In this document: positions 49,501-60,620 of the stretch, piece after piece | Numbering within the stretch: position 1 is the first letter of the stretch | Layout: the number at the start of each line of letters is the position of its first letter | DNA from: Antedon mediterranea | Lineage: Eukaryota; Echinodermata; Crinoidea; Comatulida; Antedonidae | Assembly (NCBI RefSeq): GCF_964355755.1 | Contig: NC_092672.1 | Span: 20,766,501 to 20,830,500, forward strand | Length of the DNA stretch: 64,000 bases | Reading direction: 5' to 3' | Translations under genes and position numbers: made by a program | The notes under the pieces: model-generated | What the model saw: only the letters and a program-made list of their open reading frames with translations | Database searches by the model: none | Told to the model about the DNA's origin: nothing

Positions 49501-52500
49501 CGATCGTGGTATACACTGTCTAATGGATGTCCATCTTGAAAAAAACCCGCCACAAAAATGCGAGGAGGCTTCGCATTTTCCTATCTCCTCCTACGATAAT
49601 TGTTTTTAATAGCTGAAAACCGGTTGAACAGCTCGAGTACAGTATCATAATGTTGAAGACAGGCCGATTTTCTTTAAAAAATACTATTTTGATAGATTTA
49701 ATATACGTTTATACAAATGTATTGATTTGCGATGAATGGAACATTCCAATCTCTGTGTCGTTCCACAAGTGTCTATTCCCTCAGGCGTCGTTAAGGAAAG
49801 TACTGTATACTCATAACAGAAATTCGATCCATTTTGTTTTCAATCTGTGCTGCAGAGGTTGGATATAATTTTTTTTAAACGGATAATAAGCTAGCGTTTT
49901 CACTCGCCGTAATTTAATATTTATTACCGATTAAATCGAATTTATGATTTTCCCCGAATAGAGGTGGTTTTCACAAATTGTTTAACATTATATATAAACA
50001 TACGTCGTAGTGTATCGTTACATGTACTGTACTATTTCAATCGACTACGACGGTGATAGTTTCAACAAAGTATTACATCGCAATGTTTTACTGTGTTTAG
50101 TGGTATATTATTTGTAAAACATGTTAATTAATATTTCGTTACAAAATAAAGAATCTATTTAAAAATTGTTCCTCTTTGCACCCATCCTCATCCCCATTCC
50201 TCAACCATAATGTTACATACAAAACACAAATTAAGTTTGTTTAAATTTGACTTAAACAATTGGTCTCATTTAGTTTCTCTTTCGGAAGTAATTCCCAGTG
50301 TGCTAATTTTAGTTGAGTACATAAATCACAGTGTCTATTTATTCGTTCCTGTAAACGACATATATTATTGTCCTGCATTATTGTACATTTGAAATCGCCA
50401 GTTTTTGAATGCTGACATTACTGTGTATTCGAGAACCATCTGTGGGCACGACCTAGAAGCGAGCGTACCATCTAGTTGAACAAATTTAAAGAACTAGCTG
50501 AAACAACATAGTCAGAAAGACCATTCCACAAAAGTACAACTCTAAACGAAAAAGAATTCCTTCTCAAGTTTAACTTGTACAATTCATTGTTTTATTTGTG
50601 AATGTAGTGTATATTTCATTGATATATGTTTTCCGATGATGGAACGCGTGGAATTCGGCTCAATGAGATTTTAGGATAGTTTTAAAATCACATTTTCTCT
50701 GCATATATTGATTTTAATCATAAAAACACTTATGCATAGATTGAAACAAACAATATAAATGTTGTAAGTATAAATTACGATTTAATACAATTTCTTTAAA
50801 TACCATCACAGTCATACTACTTATTCAATTATTGATATTATTTCAAAAGTGATATTCTTTTTCATTTGGATAGTGATTTGCATTTAGGAGTCTTCTTCTT
50901 TCTTTCTAGATCAGGAATAGTATTTGTTGTAATTAGATTGTGAATAGTATGTGTAAAGTACTTATTTTAGCATTTTTTATTGTAGATCACCTATTGATCT
51001 TTATTCAGCATCGCATTATTGCATAAAATAAGAACAAAAGAGAAAGAAAGAAAGGCCTGGTATAATGGTGGAGGTATGGTATTCTGAGGTTTTGAGGTTG
51101 TTTAAACTTCTCACACATCTACTCCACTCTGCCCTCCCTTTTTACTGTTGACAATATTGACAAGTACAAATGCCTGTTGGCCCCTCCCCTGGTTCAGCCC
51201 CTGGTGATGTTTCATATGAAAACTTGTATAAAAAAAATCAGTAATTGAAACATGTAAGATCAATTGAACTAGAAAAACCAACAAAAACATAGCATAGTCT
51301 AAAAAAAAAGTTGCACATTGATAAAATAACCCTGTTAAAAATGTTCTTGGCAAAATACTGTAAGAACACATCATGTAAAAAGAAAATGAAGCTCTATTAG
51401 TATTTAAAAGCTTCCAATTGATTTATTTCTGAACCCAATAAAATGAATATTTGTTTTAAATATGAATCTTAGAATACAAGTGATATTCATAATACAATAA
51501 TGAAAACATACCCTGTGCGTTATATAGTAGTCTAGTTGACCAGCGTAGTCCCATATACTAGTTATGTCACTCACTTTTTCTTTTCTTCTTACCATCTTGT
51601 ACATACCATTCTTAAATTTTGTCCAGATTCCAACATTGCCTTCTATAAAAAATTACAGAAACAAAACCAATATAACAGTGTTACTAATCGATATCAACCT
51701 ACATTTATACATCTTTTATGCAGATTTAAATGTTATAAAAGCTTTATTAGTATGTGCCTACCTTCTTTTAACCTTTTATCAACCTTTTCTCCTAAAGCAT
51801 GTGAACGAATTTGCTCTTATAGCTCAATATCTATACAATGCAAGAAATAGACAATTAGATTAGGAAACCAATGTGTTGTATGGGATGAGAGGAATACAAC
51901 GATAAGCAATATTTTGAAGATTGAATGTAATTTTCCAATTCTTGGTATCTGAGGTGATTTCAAGACCAAACCGTATATGGTTGCATAGCCAAATGAATTT
52001 TGAATTGTTATTTGTTGTATAACCAATGTGTAAATGGCATTATATTATAAATTTAAGAATGTTTTTATTTAAATATTAGTATTATTTTATCAAAAATAAA
52101 TTAATGTTAAATTTATAGCAAAATAATGAATATGTAAAATTTAACATTTTCAGTTACTTATCTCACCTTTTAACATCTTTTATCTTTTTCCATTGACTAC
52201 AATCCTTCTTTGCTTGAAACACTGTGGTTGTAACAATTCCATCTGTGGATTGTTCTGCAGAATTGAATCTATTATATAGTAAAGTTAAACATTTATTGTA
52301 CATTTTAGAAACATACATAGTATGTATAAAATGACTAAATCATGAAAGGGTTTGCATTTTAATATTCCAATCATAAAACAACTGATAAATTTTAATGAAT
52401 AGAACATTAGTAAGTTTAAAAGTAAATTAAAGTGTATAAAATTAATGTTTTTATTATTTTATAAGAATCACAATATTCAACATACTGCAATGTCACCTTT

Positions 52501-55500
52501 AGTGTATAATAATTCAAATTAAATAAAACATTTCCTTTAGCAGTTCACAAGATAATGTGATTGATGACTATTGACTATTGATGGTCAATACAGCTTAAGA
52601 TACCGTACAGTAATATACTCTATAAACATTATACCAATTTTACTTGTTACCTTTCTCCAACCATAGCCTTTACACAGCTAGTCTTGCCAGCACCTTCTTT
52701 TCCCAGAAACATACATCTTGAATTCACAACAGACATGCTACCAGTTTTAAGTTCTTCTTTATATATTTTAATAGCTTGTTTACCCTTGCCACGTATCTCT
52801 GCAGGAACTAACAGTTCTATTATGACAAAAAATAAATTGTTATCTCATTCTGCCTCTGTAAGCCTTAAAAATGCTTCATATTATCTGTATATTAATGCTA
52901 CTAAATTGTCAGCGTAATTTTACGTATCTCCTCTGAAACCACTGAACGTTACGTGCTCACATTTGGCACACTGATGTTTATTGAGGGGCAACACATGATA
53001 GGCTATGTCACTTTCCTAAATTGTAAGGATAAACACTAAAAAAAGGCAAAAAATAACTGTAATTTGACGTCTCAGCCACCATGTTACGTCACTGTATAAA
53101 CTACGCAACTTCCTCTGTTGTGTACCACCATGGCCGGATCTACAAATACCATGCCGGGCCGCCAAATTAATCGGATAAAAAATGTGGTCTCTAGGCAGTA
53201 AAATAGTTTTTTGTTAGAATCATGACCTATGACCTTTTCCCTCAAAATCGAACTCGTCCGAGCTTTTTGGGCATAGATCATTGTGGCCAAATTTGATGAG
53301 AAACGGATAAAAACTGTGGCCTCCCGGCTGTTCACACGCACACACAAATATACAGGGGTGAAAATATAACCTCCTTGGCAGAGGTAATGAATAAAAATAA
53401 ACACACACAAACTAATCCAAATATTTTGGATTTAGGGCGTGTTTTTCATTCAATTTATGTCCCATTTTTTTATTTGTAAATGTGACCACTAATTCTGAGC
53501 ATAACTAACAAACAAAATATCAAATAATACACAACGAAAAATACACCCAAAATATAGTTTGGTGCGCATCATTTAATTCCCACTACCACCAACATGTGCA
53601 CTTTTTTTAAGTGATTTGAAGTCCATTAGCAGCTCAGTGTAGTTTATTACAATGCTTCATTCACATCTTAATTCTATAAATTACCACTTCGTATTTGATC
53701 ATTGAAATGTTTTAACTGCTGACTGATTGACAGTTCAACGTGATGTCCCTCTAATGCATGTTGTCACTTTCTGATGCGCACACTACATTAACACAGTACA
53801 ATTTTTCTTTAGTATCTTTCATTTTCGTAAAATTCCATATACAGTATTGCTTACATTTTTTAGCTTACAGATATTTCAAAGTAAAGGAACATTTTTTGGT
53901 GTATAACAAAATCAATGGCTGTAAATAGTTCTGAATTTTTATTCTTGAAATAATTTGTCAGAGTACTTTTATCAGGGAAGAGTGCGTTTTTATTATACTT
54001 TCTCTTCCCATGCGAATTAGTATATAACTACATAGAGAAAAAGACCGTACGGAGCACAGGTTACTGCTAGTTATTATTTAGTTATTAAACAGTAATATAA
54101 ATGTTATCTCATATAATGTACAATAGTTCTCGTCAACTTTAATAAAATAATACCTTAGGTAAACTTGAACCTTGGGAAATGATATCTTAAGAATAATAAA
54201 TTATGTCCAAGTACCATCAATACAATACAATAATATTAATACAAATATATTAAACCAACTATGTCAATGTCAATTAATATGATAAAATAGTGGCAACCAT
54301 GTACATACATATCAATTAATGTGCTACTGATTGAGCTGGATCCATAGAATTTAGTTTCATTAATTTGGAATGAATCAGAAAATTAAGGTCTGTCAGCTTA
54401 CGGTATATAAAATCTTACAGTTTGTTTCTGTAGTACAATTTTGTAAAATTTATAATAGTAGCATTGATAATTTCAAATGACCACCTGTACCACACTCTAT
54501 GTTGATTATTGTTATAAACATCATAAAAAAACTACCACAGAGAAAGTGACACCTAGAAGTAACTATGAACCATTTGAACCTACATTTGGTGAAACATTTG
54601 AGATAGGTAGGATAGGTTACAGTTTAAATCTTTTGCACTGTGTTTGCGTATCTTAGATTAAAGTATAATTTATATTTATAAACTTTACTTACTGTCAAAA
54701 TAGTTTAAAATCACAATTTTTTCTTTTTTCGTTATTTTCATACTTGTTTCTACAATAGATTCAGGTGTCTTTCCTTCCTAAAAACAAAAATATTTTACTT
54801 AAACAAGCTATTTACAAAGACATATTAATTAATAGACACCAAGATCCAAAACACTACCTCTGTTCTGTAGTAAGCAAGATCTATAAATCCAAACGTAAAT
54901 AGTAATACTATACTAATAATGAGAAAAACTGCTGGTGGACAAACCAACTTTTATCTATTTGATATGTAGAAGCAATTATAAGAACAGCAATTTTCTATCA
55001 GGTGTTAAATTTTCGCCACATATACTACACTAAACCCATAATGGGAAGTGGGTATCTTTATCCCATAATATGAGGAGCTTTTAAATGTTTGGATTTGATC
55101 AATAAATATATGTGCACAGTTGTTTTGACAGAAAACCCCTACAATTGTTTATTTGGCTACCACCATAGACCTAACTTTTCCGTTATTCAAAGTGGTCCCT
55201 TAAGAGAGAGATTGTGGTCCCTTGAAAGAGGTGGACACTTAAGAAGAGAGGCGTGGTTATTAAGAGAGGTGGTCGCTTACAAGAGGTGTCCGATTATGAG
55301 AAGTAGTCCTTTATGAGAGGAGGTGATCTCTTACAAGAGGTAGTCATCTATGAAAGAGCTCCCCTAAGAGAAATGGTTGCTTAAAATGTCGTTTTAGAAA
55401 ATTGGACGCTTACAAGAAGTGGATAGACTGATAGCTAAGTTAACGAGATGCATTTGCACAATTTTACTAACGGTTGTATAAACAAGTATGCTTGTAAGCC

Positions 55501-57371
55501 CCTTTAAGGTTTTGATTCTGTGTTTTTAGTTCATCCTCTTTAATTTGCTACCTAAAGACCTAGACTTTCTAATGCAGAAATTTCTCAAACATGCCCACTA
55601 AGCTTGCATGCACAGGGTCTATGTCAGTAATGCACTATCTTTTTTAATCAGAAATTTTACAATTTCTGAAGTGGGCTTGGGGCTTTGAATCAGGCATTCA
55701 TGTAGTGGAGGGTTTCCATTGTGGAAAAAAAGTCATCATCATGAAGTTTAAATTTTTTTTTGTGAAAGAAGAATGTGAAGTATGATGATGTATTTATCTT
55801 ATCCTTAAAAATTATTCCATAATTCACATGTGATAAAATAATTTGTTTTAACTATCTTAAAATGGTAACGATGTTAATCTATGTCCAACACAATCACTTT
55901 AATGCAAATAAAATATAAAACCCATGTTTTCACATATCCTAACCTAATAGTCCATTCATTACAATTTTTGTGGCAAACCCTATGTTTTCATACCCAAATG
56001 GCAACATTTAAAGCATTTTAGTGATCAAATTTCATGTATTACCATGTGAAAAACACAAGTCACGCTTGAGGGATTTTTGTCCAAAAATTCACCCTTTTTT
56101 CTGGAAATGTTGGGTGCGGCAAAGACGCCAACAACAACAATAATATTAGGGAATTCATGATTCAACATTTCAATCTTTATCGAATCATTGTTTAATGTGT
56201 ATTGTCTTAATTTTAAGTAAAATACATTGTTATTCAGTTTATCTTAATTGGCTGTTATAAGTTTTTCACCTCTCAACAAATCGAATGATACATTGGGAGG
56301 TTTTATGAAATCATGTCCAAACTATACAGGGCGCTATAATATTTTTTAAAAATACATATTAGACCATAAAGGGCGCTACTAAAAATGTAAAGGTTTTGGT
56401 ATTTATAATAGTAAATATGCCAAATGGCGGAAAATACAAATATTTCAATTATTAAACAATACATGAATTTATTACAAACGTTGTGCGGATATTTAGCATA
56501 TTTTCTTTTTCTTCTTATCTAGAGTCTTAATAATTAGAAATATCAGGATATTTTTCTGTATATTAAAAATTGCTTTCGTCATTATCAGCATAGTTGGGAG
56601 GTCTGCTCTTTAAAGTTATTTAACTCATGGAGGTATACCTCCATGGTTGAATCTCTCCTTCTTTTTTATACCCCCGTGTTTAACTGAATGATTCAAATTT
56701 CAATGTCAATTTCTAGATTGAATTACAAATTGAGAATAATCCTGACATCTGTTACAAAAATAACATTTACTTATGAAACAGATTAACCTGGGACAAAATT
56801 GAGCAAAGTTAGAATATGATATGGTTCATTAGATAACAAATTATGGAAAATATTCTTTCTTTCATTCAATTGAGATTCAAGCTGTTATTGGATTAAAGGC
56901 CCATATTAAATAACTTATATGAAGCATGGGTGGGTGTGGACGGGCACATAATCGCTACCCACTACCATTACTTCATGATGTCAAAATATCCGATAGGTCC
57001 AATCTCAGCATAAATTATACAACCCACAATCTTCCTATCAGTTTAAAATCGCTGTGATAGTAGATATTGTCATCTTTGAAGGAATGGTTTTTTAAATAGG
57101 TCTACCAAAAATCACACAATTTAATAATAAAAATAATTATCATTATTATTAATTATTTGATGAACCAGATATAAAAAAAGAAAAAAAAAAGAATAGAATA
57201 ATTTACTAGAGTAGGTGAAAGATTGTTGCCATACAGTATTTCTGAAAATTGTCTCTATATTACCTTATTTTGTGATGTCACTGATGCCCCCTTATTTATG
57301 AGAGAGGTTACCATTTCTAATGTAGGGTGTGGATTATATTCCAGATGTTCATGTAGTGGAGTGTTTCCATC
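36978..57371 (-). CDS. Ankyrin-Roc-COR-DED protein (Roco family), 5' end not found
   Basis: Exons in transcript order: 57371-57264, 54777-54693, 52816-52651, 52268-52167, 51791-51762 (doubtful), 51642-51512, 47248-47159, 47036-46854, 45027-44785, 44593-44399, 44232-44071, 43861-43574, 43332-43252, 42737-42527, 42283-42254, 39111-39067, 38910-38860, 37510-36978. About 910 residues. Order: ankyrin (DGNTPLHEH, then EGKTPESIV); Roc GTPase with P-loop GKEGAGKTS, STDGIVTTT (switch), WDYAGQLDYY (G3), VATHVDK (G4-like); COR with VPVKWVNLQ, LLRYLWKHEL, FLVPSRM; a Ser/Thr/Ala linker; and a death-effector-like end. All junctions agree in phase except around 52167/51791. Likely a cytoplasmic signalling GTPase tied to cell death or immunity (inference). 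The first exons are missing. Confidence 0.82.
37790..38270 (-). pseudogene. LINE reverse-transcriptase 3' end relic in Roco intron
   Basis: The minus strand reads FNFCSIIYNSLSASQASRI, DRTHNKFLHFVG, LPPIVSPTSRRARQDLHFLY and KCLTSS, then in another frame SCVNVCKNGIFCRLSSLYNS and stop. This is the pattern at the C terminus of jockey/CR1-type reverse transcriptases (LEYxSxxW..., RxExxQ, LxxLYK). Frameshifted and lacking the catalytic core, so non-functional. Confidence 0.7.
38860..39111 (-). CDS. Duplicated Ser/Thr/Ala linker exons of the Roco gene
   Basis: Two exons, 39111-39067 (TTTATPLSTSSLET) and 38910-38860 (APIAAPLAASSLGTGK), have the same length class, the same phases (2 nt in, 1 nt out) and similar flanking intron ('tctatgcaaaataaacat'). 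They are an exon duplication of about 200 bp. The second has two donors six bases apart (gtaaag at 38866-38865 and gtgagt at 38859-38858 on the minus strand), so GK can be included or skipped without changing frame. Confidence 0.75.
39180..40010. mobile_element. Truncated copy C of the Helitron-like element
   Basis: Same orientation as copy A (40457-41907) but shorter. Shared blocks: 'actttgtt(a/g)aaact(g/a)tcac', 'cgattgaaatagta', 'ggcctgtcttcaacattatgatgct', 'accgaaagta(c/t)gaaccaactttatataccatcgag', and the end 'gtaaatttatatatagata'. Confidence 0.65.
40457..40493. repeat. 37-nt GC-rich palindrome
   Basis: Arms CTAGATGGTACG and CGTACCATCTAG flank 'ctcgcttcgctcg', itself containing further inverted pairs. 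This is the tip of copy A. Copy B (ending 50475) keeps only the outer arm, so the hairpin is intact only here. Confidence 0.85.
40457..41907 (-). mobile_element. Helitron-like non-autonomous element, copy A
   Basis: Read on the minus strand it begins TCTATATATAAATTTACG and ends in a 37-nt palindrome closing ...CATCTAG, followed by T. A 5' TC, a 3' CTAG next to T, a 3' hairpin and the lack of a target duplication match Helitron habits. The flanks 'ttatcttatgtgga' and 'tactgatagtttcat' together look like one unit of the minisatellite at 41905-42190, as if the element had opened that repeat. No Rep/helicase is encoded. Classification is tentative. Confidence 0.55.
41905..42190. repeat. 41-45-bp T-rich minisatellite in Roco intron
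   Basis: About seven copies of 'gatactgatagtttcatgttatcattttttttatcttatgtg', varying in T-run length. Adjacent to the end of copy A. Confidence 0.9.
42527..45027 (-). CDS. COR-domain exons of the Roco protein
   Basis: Six phase-0 exons (45027-44785 to 43332-43252) and the exon 42737-42527. Residue patterns typical of the COR dimerisation domain: REMYMVDNT, VPVKWVNLQESL, DIGIILHSS, LWKRLDEEGILEERLLRYL, FEIFTEVMKTFGLLFEKL, NRVFLVPSRM, VSIYLTPVDFLPNAVYNTLV. The last exon has several cysteines and histidines (CVLCTACYPAEKPHLHDLKKC), as seen near the end of some Roco COR regions. Metal binding is possible but unproven. Confidence 0.85.
46323..46799. mobile_element. MITE with about 95-bp terminal inverted repeats and TA flanks
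   Basis: The left end CCCCTTTCACACCAACCTAG (46323) and the right end, its reverse complement (finishing 46799), continue inverted for about 95 bp, including 'atttacaattttatttta' and 'gagggcgacat'. TA dinucleotides flank both ends (46321-46322, 46800-46801), suggesting a TA target duplication as for Tc1/mariner-type MITEs. A related partial end (tacccctttcacaccggag) lies just outside at about 46255. No coding capacity. Confidence 0.8.
47560..48540. repeat. 89-bp minisatellite, about 11 copies, in Roco intron
   Basis: Unit 'cactgtgataccagacccctaccaggactgtggttcctatgttgcgggaactaacttgacatgatgtgtattgctatgtatgtttttta', exactly 89 bp for most neighbours (for example 47654, 47743, 47832, 47921). Very homogeneous, so recently expanded. 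It contains a short inverted pair 'gtggttcc ... gggaact'. Confidence 0.93.
49287..50475 (+). mobile_element. Helitron-like element, copy B, inverted relative to copy A
   Basis: Starts TCTATATATAAATTTACG and ends ...CATCTAG|T. It matches the reverse complement of 40457-41907 nearly throughout (for example 'ttggttcgtactttcggtactgatttt', 'ggttcaacgatttgccccaaat', 'aaagacaggccgattttct'). The gap to copy A is about 7.4 kb and holds nine Roco exons. The 3' hairpin has lost its inner arm. Confidence 0.65.
51512..52816 (-). CDS. Roc GTPase exons G1-G3 with a phase problem
   Basis: Exon 52816-52651 holds the P-loop (FLGKEGAGKTSCVKAM). Exon 52268-52167 holds FNSAEQSTDGIVTTTVF and ends in phase 2 (donor at 52166). 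Exon 51642-51512 holds GNVGIWTKFKNG and SIWDYAGQLDYYITHR but needs an upstream exon ending in phase 1. A 30-nt candidate exon at 51791-51762 (EKVDKRLKE) joins the downstream exon correctly but not the upstream one. A further small exon, another donor, or a one-base error is needed. Confidence 0.7.
52887..53045. repeat. Second copy of the dispersed repeat at 35570
   Basis: See 35570-35730. This copy lies in the Roco intron between the exons at 52816 and 54693 and abuts another interspersed repeat. Confidence 0.75.
53085..53390 (-). repeat. Interspersed repeat with 'ctctgccaaggaggtta' head
   Basis: On the minus strand the segment opens 'cctctgccaaggaggttatattttcacccctg' then 'gtgtgaacagccgggaggcc', a head sequence I associate with a widespread interspersed repeat in marine animals. 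It continues to about 53085 with two tandem 'gccacagtttttatccg'-like blocks. The minus-strand open frame over it is not a gene. Confidence 0.5.
55160..55440. repeat. Degenerate 'gtggtcncttaagagag' minisatellite
   Basis: About 12 loose repeats of about 20-25 bp (for example 'gtggtcccttaagagagag', 'gtggtcgcttacaagag'). Intronic in the Roco gene. The + strand open frame rich in L, R and E is an artefact. Confidence 0.75.
55619..55720 (-). pseudogene. Decayed ankyrin-repeat exon inside Roco intron
   Basis: The minus strand reads NGNPPLHECLIQSPKPTSEI then VKFLIKKDSALLT and a TAG. It aligns along its length with the working exon at 57371-57264 (DGNTPLHEHLEYNPHPTLEM...). The place of the acceptor reads 'ttccac' instead of 'ttccag', and a stop stands where the exon should run to its donor, so it cannot be spliced as an exon. 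It shows the gene once had at least one more ankyrin unit. Confidence 0.75.
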
Positions 57372-59289
57372 CTGGAAAGAGATTATAATCATCAGGTTTT
57401 AAAAAACTGATTAAAGAAAAAATGTTACATTGGTATTCTGTCAAATGACAATTTTATTCCTAACTCATTTATAGCAGAAAAAAAAGAGTTACACTGACTA
57501 ACGCTAGTGCCACTCACTTTATACATCTGTATAAAAATAAATATGTAAATTCTTTTTTTTCTTTTTATTTTGTAAATGTACGACCTCGGACGCATTTTAC
57601 AAATTATATATTTATACCATGTGCATATTTATACTATGTTCGGACATACAATACAATACAATACAAACATTTTAAGATGTTTTATTCTTTAATCCGTTCA
57701 TCTTGTTTAGTTTCACAAACATAAACCACAACGACGACAACAACAAAATTAACAACTAAAATTATAAATCAAATGATAATAGAGAAATGATGTGATCACA
57801 TTCAATCAAACTGTACTTCAAAGCGTATGAATCCAGCAACAGATATCAAATGATCTGATCATATAAATTACTAGCATCAGCACCCGTCTTTGTGTGAGCC
57901 CTACTGACGAACAGATTTCAACTTCACCGAGACGTAGTTAAACTTAAAAATGCAAGAATTGCAATTTAAGTCTCATTTTCTATGTTTTAAAGTAGGCTAT
58001 GCACGAATGTTTGCGGTCAGTAACTTTCATTGTAACAAAAATAAATACAGAATATTTTACACTACTGTATATTTTAAATACACTTTAGGTGTATCGTCCG
58101 TAATCTGAAGTTAAAAAAGCAAGTACACATTATTTATGAATTCGAAAGTATTGCTAGAACATATTGAATTGAAAAGAATTTTGAAAATTATGGTACGTTC
58201 GTAGATATGCAAATAATAAATATTATTATTTAAATTAATAATTACTGTACAGTACAAAAAAATGTGTCCTACAGTAGTAGCCGTTTATAACTGAAATACA
58301 CAAAACAAATAAGATACAAAATGTGACGCTTTTATTACCTTTACATGTAATTAGGAAGCTTACGGAAGAATTATAAATAAGCTTATTCATGGGCTTATAC
58401 TATATATACATTAAGAATAATATAATAGGCAAAGTATGTTTGTGCGTATAGAGTACAAGGGGAAAAAACGTAAACATACATAAAACAGTGATGAAAAACA
58501 AGATGAACCAGGAGGTAAATTTATATTGAAATTTGTCAAGGTGATTATTGATTAAGGTTGTGGGAAGTGAATTAAGTAAACTAAAACATTTAGTAACTTG
58601 TACAATAAAAAGAATAGTCAATGTGAAATAGGGTTAAGAATGCAATCAGCATGTATGAGTAGCCATAATGCATTTAAAATCAAAATCAGTAAGTCATTAA
58701 AATAAAGTTGATATGGTTTAATTGACTTTTCAATTCTTTTAAGGCTTAAATAATGAAAAATTCAAGAGAATTAAGTTCACAAACTGAGAATACGCATTAA
58801 GTTACAGCAAGTACAGGTGTTGGTCGTAACTTTGTGAAACATGCCATTTTTAATCCATAGAAAGTTGACTCTTGATATGACTTAAATTAAAAAAGTGTCA
58901 ATACAAAATGACGTTTGGTTTTTTGATCTATGATCAATCATTTAAATTCATAACATCGGGCGAAAGTCATGTTGCGCAACTCTGACGTTTTAAAAAATAG
59001 TAGGTGCACAACTTTACGAAGTTATGAAATGTAGAATGAAAGAAGAATAATACAGATAAAAAAAGTTGATGATGAATTTATACAATCACAAGGAGTTATC
59101 CGCCAAGGTGTGGATAACTAATTATGCAGCCATTTAACAAAAAAAATAATTATGCTAAAAAATGTTATCTTTTGAAATAAAGTGTGGTAGTTGATTAACT
59201 TGGATTAATGTAAAAAAAAAAATCCAGATTATTCTGTCCTAGCGACAGATAGCGAATAGGTCAAATAGAAAAATGATTTGACCCCATGT

Positions 59290-60620
59290 GTATCATCACA
59301 TACAGGGTAGATGTTTTTTATTTTTGGGGGGTTTGTTGGTGTATTAAAATCTTTTTCAAAAGAAAACAAAGAGATGAATCTATTAAAATAAAGAAGAAGA
59401 AGAAGAAGATTTAATTTTCTGACTATTTATTTGATGTTAAAAATTATGGCTTTATGGAATGAAACTACAAAACAGTATTCGCTGTATAAATGCTGTATTC
59501 ATGTTGGATAAGGTATTCAGATTAAGGTGTAGTATAATTATTCAGATGGGTATTGTAAATACTATCTGTACATGTTGGTAGTGTATTACTACAAAATGTG
59601 AACATATATTGTTATAGTAGTATAAATAATCAAAACAACTGATATGACCATTCTAAAACTTCTGGTGAAGTTTTATTAATTTCTCTAAATAAATCAATGA
59701 TTAAAAATGTCTAATAATGGCATTTCAAATAAGTATTAAATAGGCTGTGTACATCATAAGTTAACAGATTTTCCATCTCATTGTGCTTTATAGCTCCATG
59801 ATTTGGTAGACTGCAATTGTATTTTAAGAACAGCACTTAAAATTGATAAAATATAATAGAAATACAATTGAAAGTTTTTAATGTAAATGATTTTAATTAA
59901 GATAATTTACATTGGCAGATCTCACTCTGAATACATTTAACCATTTCACATTAAACATCATTGTGGTAAAAGACCTACTTAACAAACAATAAATTATATA
60001 GACACATTTAATATTAAAAACTCATTACAAACCAGCATTTGAGCAGAGAAATATTATTGAGGAAGGTTTTCATTTAATTTTCTCCATGTTACCTTATTCA
60101 AGCTGTGACAATTGTATTTATCATGGCTCTGCACAACCATGAACAAACATCAGAATGGTTGTCAATATTATAATTATTAATAAAGGACAATTATATAAAA
60201 ACAATCTGATCCCATCATAATGCACTTTTATATGATGATCTAGCAAACTCAAGTAAAATAATATAGGTGGTGTGTGAGCAGCATTGTGTTGGAATGCATT
60301 GAATAATAAGACACAAAGGTGTACAACTGGTGTCTTTAGCTGTGATTGACACGCTGCACTATCATAGACGGGTAGATGTTATTGTGTATTAAATAGATTA
60401 AAAAAGAGATGATAGCATTCGGTTTATTCTATTAAAAAAAGTGGTAGGTTATATAGGTTATACGATAATGTTACTATTGTAGTTTTAATGGAATGAAACT
60501 ATGTTATGGAATGAATCTACATAGGCATAGTATCATGCGCTGTTTAAACACTCATGTTGGATAAGGTATTCAGATTAAGGTGTATGTATATTCAGATGGG
60601 TAGTGTAAATCCCAAATAAT
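59290..60620. repeat. Duplicated block about 1.05 kb apart
   Basis: 'gggtagatgtt...gtgtattaaa', 'ggaatgaaacta', 'catgttggataaggtattcagattaaggtgta' and 'attcagatgggta(t/g)tgtaaat' occur in the same order at 59300-59560 and 60370-60610. A direct segmental duplication with small indels. Confidence 0.75.

Noticed and set aside
51536-51863. Overlapping + strand open frames of about 100 codons
   Set aside because: They lie opposite the Roc G3 exon and adjoining intron; no domain resemblance.
53084-53410. 108-codon minus-strand open frame
   Set aside because: It runs over an interspersed repeat head with a familiar non-coding pattern.
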